DNA of 64,000 nt from JADKAV01 sp963732355. GTDB taxonomy: Bacteria; Actinomycetota; Actinomycetes; S36-B12; UBA10799. The notes beneath the pieces were generated by a model. The model saw only the letters and a program-made list of their open reading frames with translations, made no database searches and was not told the DNA's origin. The position numbers were made by a program, and so were the translations under genes. Numbering within the stretch: position 1 is the stretch's first letter; each line of letters starts with the position of its first letter. Shown here piece by piece: positions 8,969-17,860 of this stretch. The stretch is from contig CAVSZD010000006.1 in NCBI GenBank assembly GCA_963732355.1, positions 620,001 to 684,000 on the forward strand, in the 5' to 3' direction.

Positions 8969-9517
8969 CTAGCGGTCCGCCAGCACCTCAAGACAACGCT
9001 GCGCCCAGTCGATGTTCTCCTGCTCGAAGCGCCGGCCCCGCATCAGCGTCAGGTACGGTCCAACCGCCGCCGCGTCGCGCAGGTACTCGTCCTCGTCACG
9101 CCCGGCCAGTAGGGCGTCGCGCAGGCGGTCGTATCCCGCCAACTTCTCCTGCGCCTGCGTCAAACGGTCCTGCAGTGCCTCCCGGATCGCGCCTGTATCC
9201 CCGACGTCCACCGCCTGAATCTTCACCAGTAACTCATCCTTGATCGAGGTCGGACGACTGGGCGCGGCCGTGAAAGCGGCCAGTTCCTGTAGGCCCGACG
9301 GGGTAAGCGAGAACAGGCGCTTGTTTGGCCGGCGCTGCTGCTCGACCACCCGGCCTTCGATCAAGCCGGCCGCCTCCAGCCGGTCGAGCTCGCGGTACAG
9401 CTGCTGCGGTGTAGCCACCCAGAAATTGGCCACCGACGCATTGAACGACTTGGCAAGGTCGTAGCCCGATGCTTCGCCCTGCAGAAGTGCCGCGAGGACC
9501 GCGTGCCCGAGTGCCAC
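8969..9517 (-). CDS. PadR-family transcriptional regulator
   Basis: 182 residues: an N-terminal PadR winged helix (MALGHAVLAALLQGEASGYDLAKSF, then TPQQLYRELDRLEAAGLIEG and the RRPNKRLFSLTPSG wing), followed by the Vir_act_alpha_C-type C-terminal helical dimerisation domain (residues ~95-182). The GTG start is preceded by AAGGTGAG. It is divergent from the CrtI-like flavoprotein gene with a 100-bp shared promoter region containing a perfect palindrome over the predicted -35. The simplest model is repression of the flavoprotein/ferredoxin genes; the ligand is unknown. Confidence 0.88.
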   Translation of the reverse strand: MALGHAVLAALLQGEASGYDLAKSFNASVANFWVATPQQLYRELDRLEAAGLIEGRVVEQQRRPNKRLFSLTPSGLQELAAFTAAPSRPTSIKDELLVKIQAVDVGDTGAIREALQDRLTQAQEKLAGYDRLRDALLAGRDEDEYLRDAAAVGPYLTLMRGRRFEQENIDWAQRCLEVLADR

Positions 9518-9549
9518 GCACTCACCTTAGTAGACAACAAAGTGAATAA

Positions 9550-9585
9550 TCAACAGTTGACGAATTCGACTGGGCACGCTACGGT
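9550..9585 (+). promoter_or_regulatory. Promoter of the CrtI-like operon with candidate PadR operator
   Basis: TTGACG (9557-9562), 17-bp spacer, TACGGT (9580-9585) is a good sigma-70-type promoter for the gene at 9618. A perfect 11-bp palindrome TCAACAGTTGA (9550-9560) overlaps the -35 box, where repressor binding would block polymerase. Assignment to PadR is inferred from divergence only. Confidence 0.5.
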
Positions 9586-9617
9586 TTCCATAGTCAATTA
9601 AGTGAGTAGGTTCGGAC

Positions 9618-11099
9618 ATGACTGACTACGACGTAGTGGTGATCGGCGCCGGCAATGCCGGGCTGACGGCATCGGCCACCCTGGCCCGCGGCGGCGTTCG
9701 CACGCTGCTGGTCGAGCGGCACAACGTCCCGGGTGGGTGCGCGACCTCCTTCCGCCGCGGCCGCTTCGAGTTCGAAGTCGCCCTGCATCAGCTCTCAGGC
9801 ATCGGCTCGCCGGACCAGGCGTTCATGCTGCGGCGACTCTTCGAAGGCCTCGGGATCGCCGACAAGCTCGAGTTCGTCGAAGAACACGATCTCTACCGGG
9901 TAGTCGTCCCGGGCAGGTTCGATCTGACCATCCCGGCTGACTGGCAAGGCGCGGTGGACGCGTTGGAGACGGCATTCCCCGGCAACCGCTCGCGACTCGA
10001 GGACTTCTTCGCGCTGGTCAAACTCATCACGTTCTGCCAAGTCGCCGTGATGCGCAACGCCCCCACCGACCAAGTGGACCCCCGCTACTTCCACGAGGCA
10101 CTGCGACCCTTGGCCGACGTGCTCGACGAATTCTTCGAAGACGACGGTTTGAAGATGGCGCTGAGCGTGTACTGGGCCTACCTCGGCCAGCCGCCGTCCG
10201 TGCTGCCGTTCCAGGACTTCGCGCTGACTCTGTTCGCGTATCTGGAGTTCAAGCCGTGGCACCTGCGCGGTGGTTCCCAAGCCATGTCCAGCGCGCTCCT
10301 GGGCAGCTTCCTCGACGCGGGCGGCGAGGTGCGGTTCAACACTGGGGTCGAGGCGATCCTGACCGACGAGGGCCGAGTCACGGGCGTGCGATTGGACACC
10401 GGCGAACAGATCAGCGCCCCCGAGGTCGTGTCGAACGCCTCGCTGCCGACCACCTACGCGATGCTCGGGGAGGTTCCGCCCGAGGTGGCCGCCGATCTTG
10501 GCACGAGGCGCGTCGGGGTCTCGGGATTCGTCATGCACATGGGGCTGGACGCCAGTGCCGCGGACCTCGGCTTCACGGCCAGCACGACCTTCATCAACCG
10601 CGACACCGACGACGACCGGACACATGCGAGTTGGCGCACACTCGACCCGGTGCGCGCGGTCGGCGTGTCCTGCTATGACGTGGAGCCGATCGGTTTCGCA
10701 CCGGCCGGGGCCTGCCACATGACTCTGATGACACTGCAGTACGCCGATGCGTGGGACGACGTTGCGCCGCAGGACTACGCGGCGACCAAGTTCGCCTACG
10801 CCGAGACCCTGCTCGACTTGATGGAGACCACCTACCCCGGAGTGCGGGCGGTCATCGAGGAAGTGGATGTGGCCACGCCATTGACGATGACCCGCTACCT
10901 CGGACATCCCGGCGGCGCGATCTACGGTTATGACCAGGACGCGACCGAGGGCTGGCTGTTCCGCAACAGCGAGCGTGAACCCGGCGTGGAGGGCTTGAGC
11001 CTGGCCGGTTCCTGGGCCGGGATGGGCGGGTTCCAGCCAACTTTGGAGGCCGGTTCGCGTGTGGGCCGCCGCCTGCTTCGACGTTTCGTGAATGCCTGA
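9618..11099 (+). CDS. CrtI-like FAD-dependent desaturase/saturase
   Basis: 493 residues. N-terminal FAD dinucleotide-binding motif DVVVIGAGNAGLTASATLA, then VERHNVPGGCATSF, and a C-terminal phytoene-desaturase-type FAD motif (LSLAGSWAGMGGFQPTLEAGSRVGRRL). The family (phytoene desaturases, carotenoid isomerases, retinol saturases) acts on polyene or isoprenoid lipids. No carotenoid synthesis genes are nearby. Instead it is followed by its own ferredoxin reductase and ferredoxin, suggesting an oxidoreductase driven by, or delivering electrons to, a [2Fe-2S] carrier. The substrate cannot be inferred from sequence. Confidence 0.8.
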   Translation: MTDYDVVVIGAGNAGLTASATLARGGVRTLLVERHNVPGGCATSFRRGRFEFEVALHQLSGIGSPDQAFMLRRLFEGLGIADKLEFVEEHDLYRVVVPGRFDLTIPADWQGAVDALETAFPGNRSRLEDFFALVKLITFCQVAVMRNAPTDQVDPRYFHEALRPLADVLDEFFEDDGLKMALSVYWAYLGQPPSVLPFQDFALTLFAYLEFKPWHLRGGSQAMSSALLGSFLDAGGEVRFNTGVEAILTDEGRVTGVRLDTGEQISAPEVVSNASLPTTYAMLGEVPPEVAADLGTRRVGVSGFVMHMGLDASAADLGFTASTTFINRDTDDDRTHASWRTLDPVRAVGVSCYDVEPIGFAPAGACHMTLMTLQYADAWDDVAPQDYAATKFAYAETLLDLMETTYPGVRAVIEEVDVATPLTMTRYLGHPGGAIYGYDQDATEGWLFRNSEREPGVEGLSLAGSWAGMGGFQPTLEAGSRVGRRLLRRFVNA

Positions 11100-11109
11100 G
11101 GAGACCACC

Positions 11110-11946
11110 ATGACCAATCGCCTTGCTTCGATGTTCGACGGCGCCGACGCTGTGGAAGCCGAAATCGCGGCGCGTCCCGCGGATCGCGTGGACCACGCCG
11201 CACAGGCCGCCGACGTGATCGCGACCTACCATCCCAAACGGCTGCATCTGGTGGTCGACCAGGTCATCGCTGAGACGGTTTCCACCGCCACGTTCCGACT
11301 GGTTTCGGCCGACGGATCGAACCTCCCGCCGTTCCTGGCCGGGCAGTACGTGAACGTCTTCTTCGACGGCACCAGCCGGCCTTACGCGATGTCGTCGTCC
11401 CCGCACGACCTCGGTCACTATGACCTCACCGTTAAGCGCGTACCCGGTGGGCGGGTGAGTAACGCCTTGCTCGACCGGTTGCAGGTGGGCGATGCCTTGA
11501 CGACCACCGGACCGATGGGGACGTTCCACTACAACCCGCTGTTCCACGGCGACGAGGTCGTGTTCATCGCCGGCGGCTCGGGTGTGGTGCCCGCGATGAG
11601 CATGATCCGCGATATCGTCGACTCCGGCTCGTCCCGGCGCTTCCGGTTGATCTACGGCTCGCGCGACGCCGGTGACGTGATCTTCGCCGAGGAGTTGGCT
11701 GCGGTCGCGGCCGCGCACTCGAACATCACCGTCGAGTTGGTCCTGGACCGGTTGATCACCTCGGAGATCATCGGCCCGCTGGACGGGCGCATGGCCTACA
11801 TCTGCGGTCCGCAACAGATGTATCCGTTCGCGTTGGCGCAATTGCAGGAGTTGGGTCACCCGCGCCGTCGGGTGCGGTTCGAGGCCAACGGCCCGCCCGC
11901 AGATCCGACCGCGCAGGCGTCGTGGCCTTCCGGAGTCGCGCGCTGA
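11110..11946 (+). CDS. Ferredoxin-NAD(P)H reductase-type flavoprotein
   Basis: 278 residues. The ATG at 11110 is chosen over the upstream in-frame ATG at 11092 because GAGGAG lies 6 bases before it. After a ~45-residue N-terminal extension comes an FNR-fold module: the flavin-binding motif RPYAMSSSP, then TGPMGTFHY, and the NAD(P)-binding motif VVFIAGGSGVVPAMSMI with ICGPQQMYP near the end. It resembles the reductase components of oxygenases but lacks the fused ferredoxin domain, which is encoded separately by the next gene. It begins 10 bases after the CrtI-like gene and is surely co-transcribed with it. Confidence 0.85.
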   Translation: MTNRLASMFDGADAVEAEIAARPADRVDHAAQAADVIATYHPKRLHLVVDQVIAETVSTATFRLVSADGSNLPPFLAGQYVNVFFDGTSRPYAMSSSPHDLGHYDLTVKRVPGGRVSNALLDRLQVGDALTTTGPMGTFHYNPLFHGDEVVFIAGGSGVVPAMSMIRDIVDSGSSRRFRLIYGSRDAGDVIFAEELAAVAAAHSNITVELVLDRLITSEIIGPLDGRMAYICGPQQMYPFALAQLQELGHPRRRVRFEANGPPADPTAQASWPSGVAR

Positions 11947-11950
11947 CGCG

Positions 11951-12205
11951 GTGGTTACGGTCAGCGTTGGTTCGCGCAGTTTCGAGACAACCAAGGGCCG
12001 GCCGCTGCTGGATGCGCTGGAAGACAACGGGTTCACCCCCGAGGTCGGGTGCCGCTCCGGGGAGTGCAGCTTGTGCCGGGTGCGGGTGGTGTCCGGGCAG
12101 GTGCACAGCGCCGACGAGGCCAAGCCCCGGATGTCGGATGCAACTGCCGGCTACGTGCACAGCTGCGTGGCTTACCCGATGACGGACGTCACGCTGGCGT
12201 TTTGA
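11951..12205 (+). CDS. [2Fe-2S] plant-type ferredoxin
   Basis: 84 residues from GTG, 4 bases after the reductase stop. Contains the plant-type cluster motif CRSGECSLCRVRVVSG with the fourth cysteine in HSCVAYP near residue 72. It accepts electrons from the adjacent flavoprotein reductase and presumably serves the CrtI-like enzyme. In many oxygenase reductases these two domains are fused; here they are split into two adjacent small genes. Confidence 0.9.
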   Translation: MVTVSVGSRSFETTKGRPLLDALEDNGFTPEVGCRSGECSLCRVRVVSGQVHSADEAKPRMSDATAGYVHSCVAYPMTDVTLAF

Positions 12206-12223
12206 CGGGCAAAGCCAAATGCC

Positions 12224-12709
12224 TCAGCTGACACTGATTGGGTCGGCCAGGCTGCACGACGGCCCGTACTCGACAACGTGCTTCTTGCGGATGTCGGGGC
12301 CGAGGTTCTGCTTGTACCAGGAGTAGCTGACCTTCATCCGGAAGACCTTGCCGACGTCGCTTTCGCTGAAGGGGAATCGCCAGGGCGCTGCGAAGAACCG
12401 GACAGCGTTGTCGTTGGGGAAGACGGGAGATTGTGCGGTCTGGGTCCGGTCGACCCGCCAGCCGCCATTGAAGGTCAGGTATTGGCGCTCATAGCGCACC
12501 TTGAGGTAGTTGACGCCGATCTTGCCCTGCTTGCGGTTGCCGGCTCGGATGCCCAGGTAACCGAGGCCGAACTTGCCACCGGAGGTGACGCACTCGTTGC
12601 GGATGATCGCCCAGGAGTAGTTGCCGTCGGTGCCGGCGTGAGCCGGAAGGGCCGACATTGGGACGAGGACGGCAAGGGCGGGCACTACCGCTCGGATGAT
12701 CTTGGTCAC
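12224..12709 (-). CDS. Secreted hypothetical protein
   Basis: 161 residues from GTG at 12709. A clear signal peptide (IIRAVVPALAVLVPMSALPAHA, cleavage before GTDG) is followed by a ~135-residue domain rich in aromatic and basic residues with two cysteines (NEC, PSC) that could form a disulfide. I do not recognise the family. The frame stays open far upstream, but that part lies in repeat DNA and looks non-coding. It converges with the ferredoxin gene. Confidence 0.6.
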   Translation of the reverse strand: MTKIIRAVVPALAVLVPMSALPAHAGTDGNYSWAIIRNECVTSGGKFGLGYLGIRAGNRKQGKIGVNYLKVRYERQYLTFNGGWRVDRTQTAQSPVFPNDNAVRFFAAPWRFPFSESDVGKVFRMKVSYSWYKQNLGPDIRKKHVVEYGPSCSLADPISVS

Positions 12710-12874
12710 CCGCCGAGGATACCCCTCGATCACCGGCGCGGACATGGGCCGTGCGGTCGATGTGATGTGCGGCACTTGCCGTTTCCGCCAACAAACCGCG
12801 GCGCGAATCTGACCAGAACACCGAACGAGCTTCAGCAATCGCCTGGGATGCGCCGGGTCGCTGCTGCTGGGTGG

Positions 12875-13003
12875 TCTGCCCAGCCAAGCAATGCTGGATT
12901 CAGGCAAATGAGTTGCCGCTTGCCAACTCTTCTTGCTGGCGGGGGGCTTCCCAGCCCAGGCAAAGCTGGAAATCGGCAAGTCAGTGGTCGAAAAGCAGCA
13001 CTG
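12875..13003 (-). repeat. Degenerate copies of the GGTTTCCAGCTTTGCC repeat family
   Basis: On the minus strand two diverged units follow each other: one carries GATTTCCAGCTTTGCCTGGG, the other GAATCCAGCATTGCTTGG, each preceded by a TTNNCGNC-rich segment. They match the cleaner copies at 23.9, 43.1 and 59.3 kb. They lie between the secreted protein's start and the stop of the CPBP gene. The remaining 12710-12874 holds nothing I can identify. Confidence 0.65.
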
Positions 13004-13023
13004 CCTCACGACGACCCGGAGAA

Positions 13024-13815
13024 TCAGGTGGTGGCGGGGATCGGCTCCTCTGGTCCCCGTGCGTAGTCCTCGACCGGTCCCCGCGCGGTCCGCCGAGCCA
13101 CGACGAAGCCCCCCACCACGGCAAGGATCGCCACTGGCCACGTGAGCACGGCGAGCAGGTTGACAGGTCCTTCGGACTGCGCCTGGACGAAGATCGACAT
13201 GTCCCACAATCCGTGCAGTGCCATGGCCCAGACGAGGCTGCCGTAGTAGCGGCGCAGGATGTAGAAGGCGCTGCCCTGCATCGCGGCAGAAATCACCTGC
13301 ATCACGGTGGGTCCTACGGAGGCGCCGAGGAAGATGTTCACGCCGTGCATCAAGCCGAAGCACACACACGTCAAGGCCCAGACAGCTACCTCGTGGAAGG
13401 TGCCGCGCAACCCGACCAGCAACATCCCCCGGCAGACGATCTCCTCGGCAAAACCCACGAGGATTCCCAGCACCAGCGCGACGAGCACGAAGCTGGCGCT
13501 GATGTTCCCCCAGTCAGTGAAGGCGAAGTTCCCGAGCGCGATCAGAAGAAAGACCGCCGGCGCGATGAGCGTCCACCCCACCCGAGTCCGGTGCTGGTCG
13601 CGCATAGCGGCCGCCCACCAGCGCATCCAGAACGCAAGGGCCGCGACAACCAGCGATCCGACCAGAAGGGACGGGATGACCCCGCGCCACATGTTCGCGG
13701 TCGAGTCGCTGAACTCGGTGTACGGGACGCCGCTGGTCTTCTGCATGATGACGACGATCGCCACGTACAGCAGCCAGACCGCAAGGCCGATAAGGGCGGT
13801 TGGTTTGATGCGCAT
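13024..13815 (-). CDS. CPBP-family intramembrane metalloprotease
   Basis: 263 residues from ATG at 13815 (29 codons of further open frame upstream look non-coding). Multi-spanning membrane protein with the CPBP (Abi) motifs: EEIVCRG, FGLMHGVN and LHGLWD supply the Glu and His residues expected for metal binding. These proteases act within the membrane; in bacteria they are linked to CaaX-like processing or bacteriocin self-protection. A perfect palindrome GTAACGGTTAC lies about 62 bp upstream of the start (13877-13887), a possible operator. No partner gene suggests a substrate. Confidence 0.85.
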   Translation of the reverse strand: MRIKPTALIGLAVWLLYVAIVVIMQKTSGVPYTEFSDSTANMWRGVIPSLLVGSLVVAALAFWMRWWAAAMRDQHRTRVGWTLIAPAVFLLIALGNFAFTDWGNISASFVLVALVLGILVGFAEEIVCRGMLLVGLRGTFHEVAVWALTCVCFGLMHGVNIFLGASVGPTVMQVISAAMQGSAFYILRRYYGSLVWAMALHGLWDMSIFVQAQSEGPVNLLAVLTWPVAILAVVGGFVVARRTARGPVEDYARGPEEPIPATT

Positions 13816-13876
13816 TAAGCCATGATGCCCCGTGGGTCCTACCGAATTGGGGACTGGGGATGGTGCGCACGGGCCT

Positions 13877-13887
13877 GTAACGGTTAC
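13877..13887. promoter_or_regulatory. Perfect palindrome upstream of the CPBP protease gene
   Basis: GTAACGGTTAC, 11 bp, arms identical on both strands, about 62 bp before the CPBP start. The position suits an operator. No regulator in the window can be tied to it. Confidence 0.3.
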
Positions 13888-13905
13888 GTCACCGAGGCGC
13901 ACGAC

Positions 13906-13944
13906 AAAGGCCCCTGACGTCCCTGCTTCTGGGGGAGAGGCCTT
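13906..13944 (-). terminator. Probable terminator of the serine hydrolase gene
   Basis: On the minus strand AAGGCC...GGCCTTT arms, with an inner CCCC/GGGG extension, form a hairpin ending in a short T run about 20 bp after the serine hydrolase stop. Confidence 0.5.
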
Positions 13945-13964
13945 GATCGTGGTGGGGTGGCTGT

Positions 13965-15143
13965 TCAGTTCTCAGGGAAGACGGCTGCCTTGATCTCGTA
14001 GGAGGCGGTGACGAGCCCGGAGGTCGAGTTCGACATCAGCGCGATGACGGCTCCGGTCGTGGTGTTGCATTCGACGTCAGCGTTCCATCCGACGGTCTGC
14101 CCACTGTGACCGATCCACCCGTTGTCGAACACCTGCATCCCGAGGCCGTACTCGCCGATTGCGTCGCTGGTGTGCGTCTTGAGCCGTGTTTCGGCCATGT
14201 CCGCTGGAAGCAGGGATTGGCCCAGGCAGGTGCCGCCCCAGGTGGCGAGGTCCCCGATGATGGAGTACGCGCCGCCGCCTTCCTTGCCGTAGTCGAACGA
14301 CCAGTCGGTCACGTCGGTTGACGCTGTTATGTCGGAGTTGAGTTTCTTGAACGAGGCCGCCTCGACCGTCCCCATATAGCCGTGTGCGGCCGGGTCGGGC
14401 AACGGGGACGCTTGCGCTGGGAGCATCGACTGGGTCATCCCGGCCTGCGCGAACACGTCATTGACTAGATCTTCGGGGGAATGCCCAGTGATGGTCGCCA
14501 GCATGTTCCCCAAGATGATGTAGTTGGTGGTCGAGTAGGCCGCGTCTCCGACTGCTTCCTGTTTGCCGGCGGCCAACCCGATCTTGATCAGGTCGTCGCG
14601 GGTGAACGTCAGCGTGTTGTCCACGACGAGTTCGGCAACGACGGCGTCCGCGTAGTCCGGAATCCCGGACACCATCCCGAGGAGTTCGCCGACCGTGATG
14701 TCGGCGATGGACGGGTACTTGGCGGCCAGGTCCGGATCGACCTGGGCAACCGTGTCGGACAGCGCGAGGGCGCCGGCGGCAACCTGCTCCAGGACAGCGG
14801 TCGCGAAGACGGTCTTCGTGATGGACCCGATCCAGTTGTGGTCGGCTGTTGTGGCCTTGGTCGTGGCGGCCACCGCGTCGCCGTACGCCGCCTCGTAGTA
14901 GCCGGCTTTCGGGTCCCACACGGCAACCCACAGTCCAGGCGTCTTGTCCGGGCTTTCCTTCAGGGCGGCCTTGGCGGCCTTGTCGATCCCGGCCGCCGCG
15001 TCTTGGGGCATCGTCTGCGCCTTGTCGATGCTGGACACCGGCGACACCGGTGACTGGGACGGTGCAGGCGTCGAAGTACAACTGGCGAGGAGCATGGCTA
15101 CCGCTGCCAACGGGGCGGCGAACCGCATGCACTGGAACGCCAT
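13965..15143 (-). CDS. Lipoprotein serine hydrolase, class C beta-lactamase fold
   Basis: 392 residues. The ATG at 15143 is chosen because AGAAGGAA precedes it; the longer open frame runs back into the tRNA gene. The signal peptide ends with lipobox LLASC, so the protein is probably membrane-tethered outside the cell. Catalytic motifs of the class C/DD-peptidase fold: SITK (SxxK nucleophile), YSTTNY in the YxN position (Thr-Asn arrangement) and HSGQT replacing KTG. Such proteins are D-Ala carboxypeptidases, esterases or amidases. I cannot choose among them, and true beta-lactamase activity is unlikely to be the primary role. Confidence 0.87.
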   Translation of the reverse strand: MAFQCMRFAAPLAAVAMLLASCTSTPAPSQSPVSPVSSIDKAQTMPQDAAAGIDKAAKAALKESPDKTPGLWVAVWDPKAGYYEAAYGDAVAATTKATTADHNWIGSITKTVFATAVLEQVAAGALALSDTVAQVDPDLAAKYPSIADITVGELLGMVSGIPDYADAVVAELVVDNTLTFTRDDLIKIGLAAGKQEAVGDAAYSTTNYIILGNMLATITGHSPEDLVNDVFAQAGMTQSMLPAQASPLPDPAAHGYMGTVEAASFKKLNSDITASTDVTDWSFDYGKEGGGAYSIIGDLATWGGTCLGQSLLPADMAETRLKTHTSDAIGEYGLGMQVFDNGWIGHSGQTVGWNADVECNTTTGAVIALMSNSTSGLVTASYEIKAAVFPEN

Positions 15144-15255
15144 GAGGGATTCCTTCTCATCGGTGACTGAACCACTTTGACTATCGGCGTGCGCCGAGCA
15201 GTTCATTAGATGGCCTGCTGAAGGAACAGGACCGCCAATCACCCCCAGAAACACG

Positions 15256-15275
15256 AAAACCTCCCCGAGGGGAGG
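15256..15275 (-). terminator. Rho-independent terminator of tRNA-Leu
   Basis: Minus-strand hairpin CCTCCCC-TC-GGGGAGG followed by TTTT, 18 bases beyond the 3' CCA of the tRNA gene. Confidence 0.88.
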
Positions 15276-15293
15276 TCTGGGCAGTTTCACTAC

Positions 15294-15380
15294 TGGTGCG
15301 CGAGGGGGGAGTTGAACCCCCACGCCCTTGCGGGCACACGGACCTGAACCGTGCGCGTCTGCCTATTCCGCCACCCGCGC
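15294..15380 (-). tRNA. tRNA-Leu (anticodon CAG)
   Basis: 87 nt including an encoded 3' CCA. The acceptor stem GCGCGGG pairs with CTCGCGC (one G-U). The anticodon arm CACGG-TTCAGGT-CCGTG gives anticodon CAG. A long variable arm (TGCCCGCAAGGGCG) marks it as class II, and the T arm is GGGGG-TTCAACT-CCCCC. It reads CUG codons, the favoured leucine codon in this high-GC genome. A strong terminator follows. Confidence 0.97.
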
Positions 15381-15397
15381 GCTTTCCCAAGGGTACA

Positions 15398-15748
15398 TCA
15401 GGGGTCCGGGGTGAAGTTGATGTGCATCCGCAGCGGCTCCAGCGGCAGAACCTGCGGTTCCTCGGCCAGAACTTCCGACAGATCGCCGATCAAACCGGCG
15501 AAGGGTGCCGACGCCCGGTGCTTGTCCTGCCCGTCCGGACCGGCGAACCATTCGAAGAGCCAGACCGCGTTGATCTCCTGGGGATCCAGGCACATGACGA
15601 ACGCCTCGGTCTGCGGCTCGGACTCGAGCAACTCGTCGGCGTACCGGTGCAGGGCGTCGAGAAGGGCCGGTCTGCGGCCGGGTTGAGCCAGCAGTCGGAC
15701 CATGAGCCCCTGACGGCCAGGAAGCAGGTCCTGCAGTGGTTGGCTCAC
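15398..15748 (-). CDS. Antibiotic biosynthesis monooxygenase (ABM/YgiN-like) domain protein
   Basis: 116 residues, a single dimeric alpha+beta barrel domain (GLMVRLLAQPGRRPALLDALHRYADEL, later WLFEWFAGPDGQDKHRASAPF) typical of ABM-domain quinol oxygenase-like proteins. Function in this context is unknown; members oxidise quinols or act as small-molecule oxygenases without cofactors. The GTG start is 7 bases after a TACGCT -10 box (15756-15761) with no Shine-Dalgarno, so the mRNA is probably leaderless. Confidence 0.8.
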   Translation of the reverse strand: MSQPLQDLLPGRQGLMVRLLAQPGRRPALLDALHRYADELLESEPQTEAFVMCLDPQEINAVWLFEWFAGPDGQDKHRASAPFAGLIGDLSEVLAEEPQVLPLEPLRMHINFTPDP

Positions 15749-15782
15749 GAACCGCAGCGTATCGCCGGCAGTCGCACGTCGG

Positions 15783-17742
15783 CTACAGCTCGTTGGCGGC
15801 TGGACCGTGCCACAAGTCAGCCGGGCTGTACACGCGCACTGGGCCCTTCTTGTTCGGCAGGCTGTAGCGGCCGTTCGGCTTGGACTGGGTGGTGGCGATG
15901 GTCTTCCAGTCGTTGCCCGCCCGGCGCTGCAGTTGAACCTCGCTGGCTGCCTTGCTCGGACTCACCACTCCGGTGATCCGCCCGCCGCGTTTGGCGGTGA
16001 CCGAGGTGTTGACCCACTGCGACTCCGTCGGACTTGCTGCATTCCAGAAGCCCGGAGCCAACAACGTGAACTGGTAATGGAATGACCACCGCATGTCGCG
16101 CACGGTGAAGGTGTCGGGGCCGTCGGAGGTCGGGACGAACCGGCGCACACTCTCGCCGCCGCCACCTTGCCTGGTGGTCAATTGCAGCGGCCAGCCACCG
16201 ATCCATCCGAAGACCGGAAGCTTCAGGCCGACCTGGAGTTTCTGGGTGCTGTTGCGGGGAACCGAACGTGAGCCCGTCAAGGTCCAGTTCGCCGGGCGCA
16301 GGGTCGCGATGGCACGCGAGGTACCACTGGCCCCGAACACGAAGACCGCGAATCCGTACCGCGCCTTCGGGCTCTTGTTGGGCACATCCACGGTGACTGG
16401 TTCCCAGTTGCCAGTCCCCTCGGCGACCTTGACGCCCGAGTTCGGTGAGGCCGGAGCCTTCTTACCTTTCTTGAACCGGACCACATAGGTGGTTCCCCCG
16501 GCAGGCGTGAACGTGACGCGGGCAACGCCCTCGTTCGGGCTGGTGGCGGCGATGTCCCGGGGCATTCCGGGTGCCCTACCTGCGCCCATCTGTTGGAGTA
16601 GTGCTGCGGGGTCGACCAGGCCAGCACCGGTTTCGGAGTCGCGGCCCTCAGGACCCAGGTCACGGGCGGTCGCGATGATCTGTTGCAGCAGGGGCTCACC
16701 GCCGGACCCGGGGGAGTAGCTCATGGCCAAGGCGGCGATAGCACTGACGTAGGCCGTCGACATCGAGGTCCCTGAGGTCCACGTGTACTTCGGGACCGTT
16801 GTAGGTGGACACGATGCCCTGACCAGGTGCGACCACGTCGATGTGCGAACCGCGGTTGGAGAAGGAGGCAGCCTTGTTGTCGAAATCAGTGGCCCCGACC
16901 CCGAGCACGCCCGGGTACCCGGCCGGGAACATCTCGAGGCGGGCGCCTTCGTTGCCACCGGCCGCGACCAGCGTCACTCCGGCGCCGCGGGCGTAGTCGA
17001 TCGCTTCGGCCTCCACCCGGTTGCTGGTGTCGGCACCGAACGACATGTTGATCACGTCGGCTCCGTTGTCAACCGCCCAGATGATGCCGCGGGCGATGTC
17101 GTCGGAGTCACCGACGCCTTCGGAGTCCAGAACCTTCACCGGCAGGATGCGCGCGCCCGGGGCAAGCCCTGCGATCCCCGAGCCGTTGGTCTTGCCGACG
17201 ATCATCCCGGCGAGAAATGTGCCGTGACCGTTGTTATCGGCACGGGCGCCTGCCTTGTTCGTGATCGCGTTGTAACCCTTGGCGATCTTGCCCTTCAGAT
17301 CCGGGTGGGAGGCTTTGACGCCGGTGTCGAGGATGGCCACGGTCACGCGTGCCCCGGTGGTGCGCTGCCATAGATCCTCAGCCTGCAGCCGGCTCAAACC
17401 CCACTGGAGGTCCCGGCCAGCGTCGTCGGCGGGCAGGGCCATTGCGTAACGGTGCGAGGGGGTGTCGATGGCCAGGACGGTGTCGCCGGCGGTTTCCGCC
17501 TCAAGGGCTGCCTGGTCCTCGGCGGTGGCCACCTCCAGCGAGCCGTCATCGGTGCGTACCACCGCGGACACGCTCTCGGTGGGTGGCAATTCGGCGGGCA
17601 TCTCCGGACCGAGGGTCGGAACCTCCGGGAGGATCTCCACACCGGGCTCAACCGGCAGGCTGTCCTGGGAGAGGGCAGGGGTCAGCGGCGCGAGCAGCAG
17701 CGCAGCGGCTACGAAGCCCGCGGCGACCTTGCGGTGTGACAC
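15783..17742 (-). pseudogene. Secreted S8 (subtilisin-like) serine peptidase, frameshifted
   Basis: About 652 residues once corrected. The GTG at 17742 follows GAGGAAAGG. Signal peptide (AAGFVAAALLLAPLTPALS), propeptide to ~residue 110, then the catalytic domain: Asp ~139 (ILDTGVKASHPDL), His ~173 (NNGHGTFLAGM), Ser ~327 (TSGTSMSTAYVSA). The frame breaks just before the Ser motif: after TYNGP one extra base at about 16791 shifts frame (KYTWTSGTSMS continues in the other). The C-terminal ~280 residues contain Ser/Thr-rich beta-type segments that I do not recognise. Intact coding on both sides argues for a recent lesion or a sequence error. Confidence 0.87.
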
Positions 17743-17860
17743 TGGCGCACCTTTCCTCTGCACTCACCATAAGACGTAGCGGCCCCCTTGGCTGGTTCCG
17801 CCCATGTGGGTACCGGTGGGGCAAATGGCGATTCTGCGACCCACCAGTCAGTATCGGAGT

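Noticed and set aside
12709..13369. Long N-terminal extension of the secreted hypothetical protein
   Set aside because: The extra codons cover repeat DNA and antisense of the CPBP gene; a proper signal peptide begins at the chosen GTG.
1288..16791. Programmed +1 frameshifting
   Set aside because: The four sites share no slippery codon, stop codon context or downstream structure, and the families are not known to use recoding.
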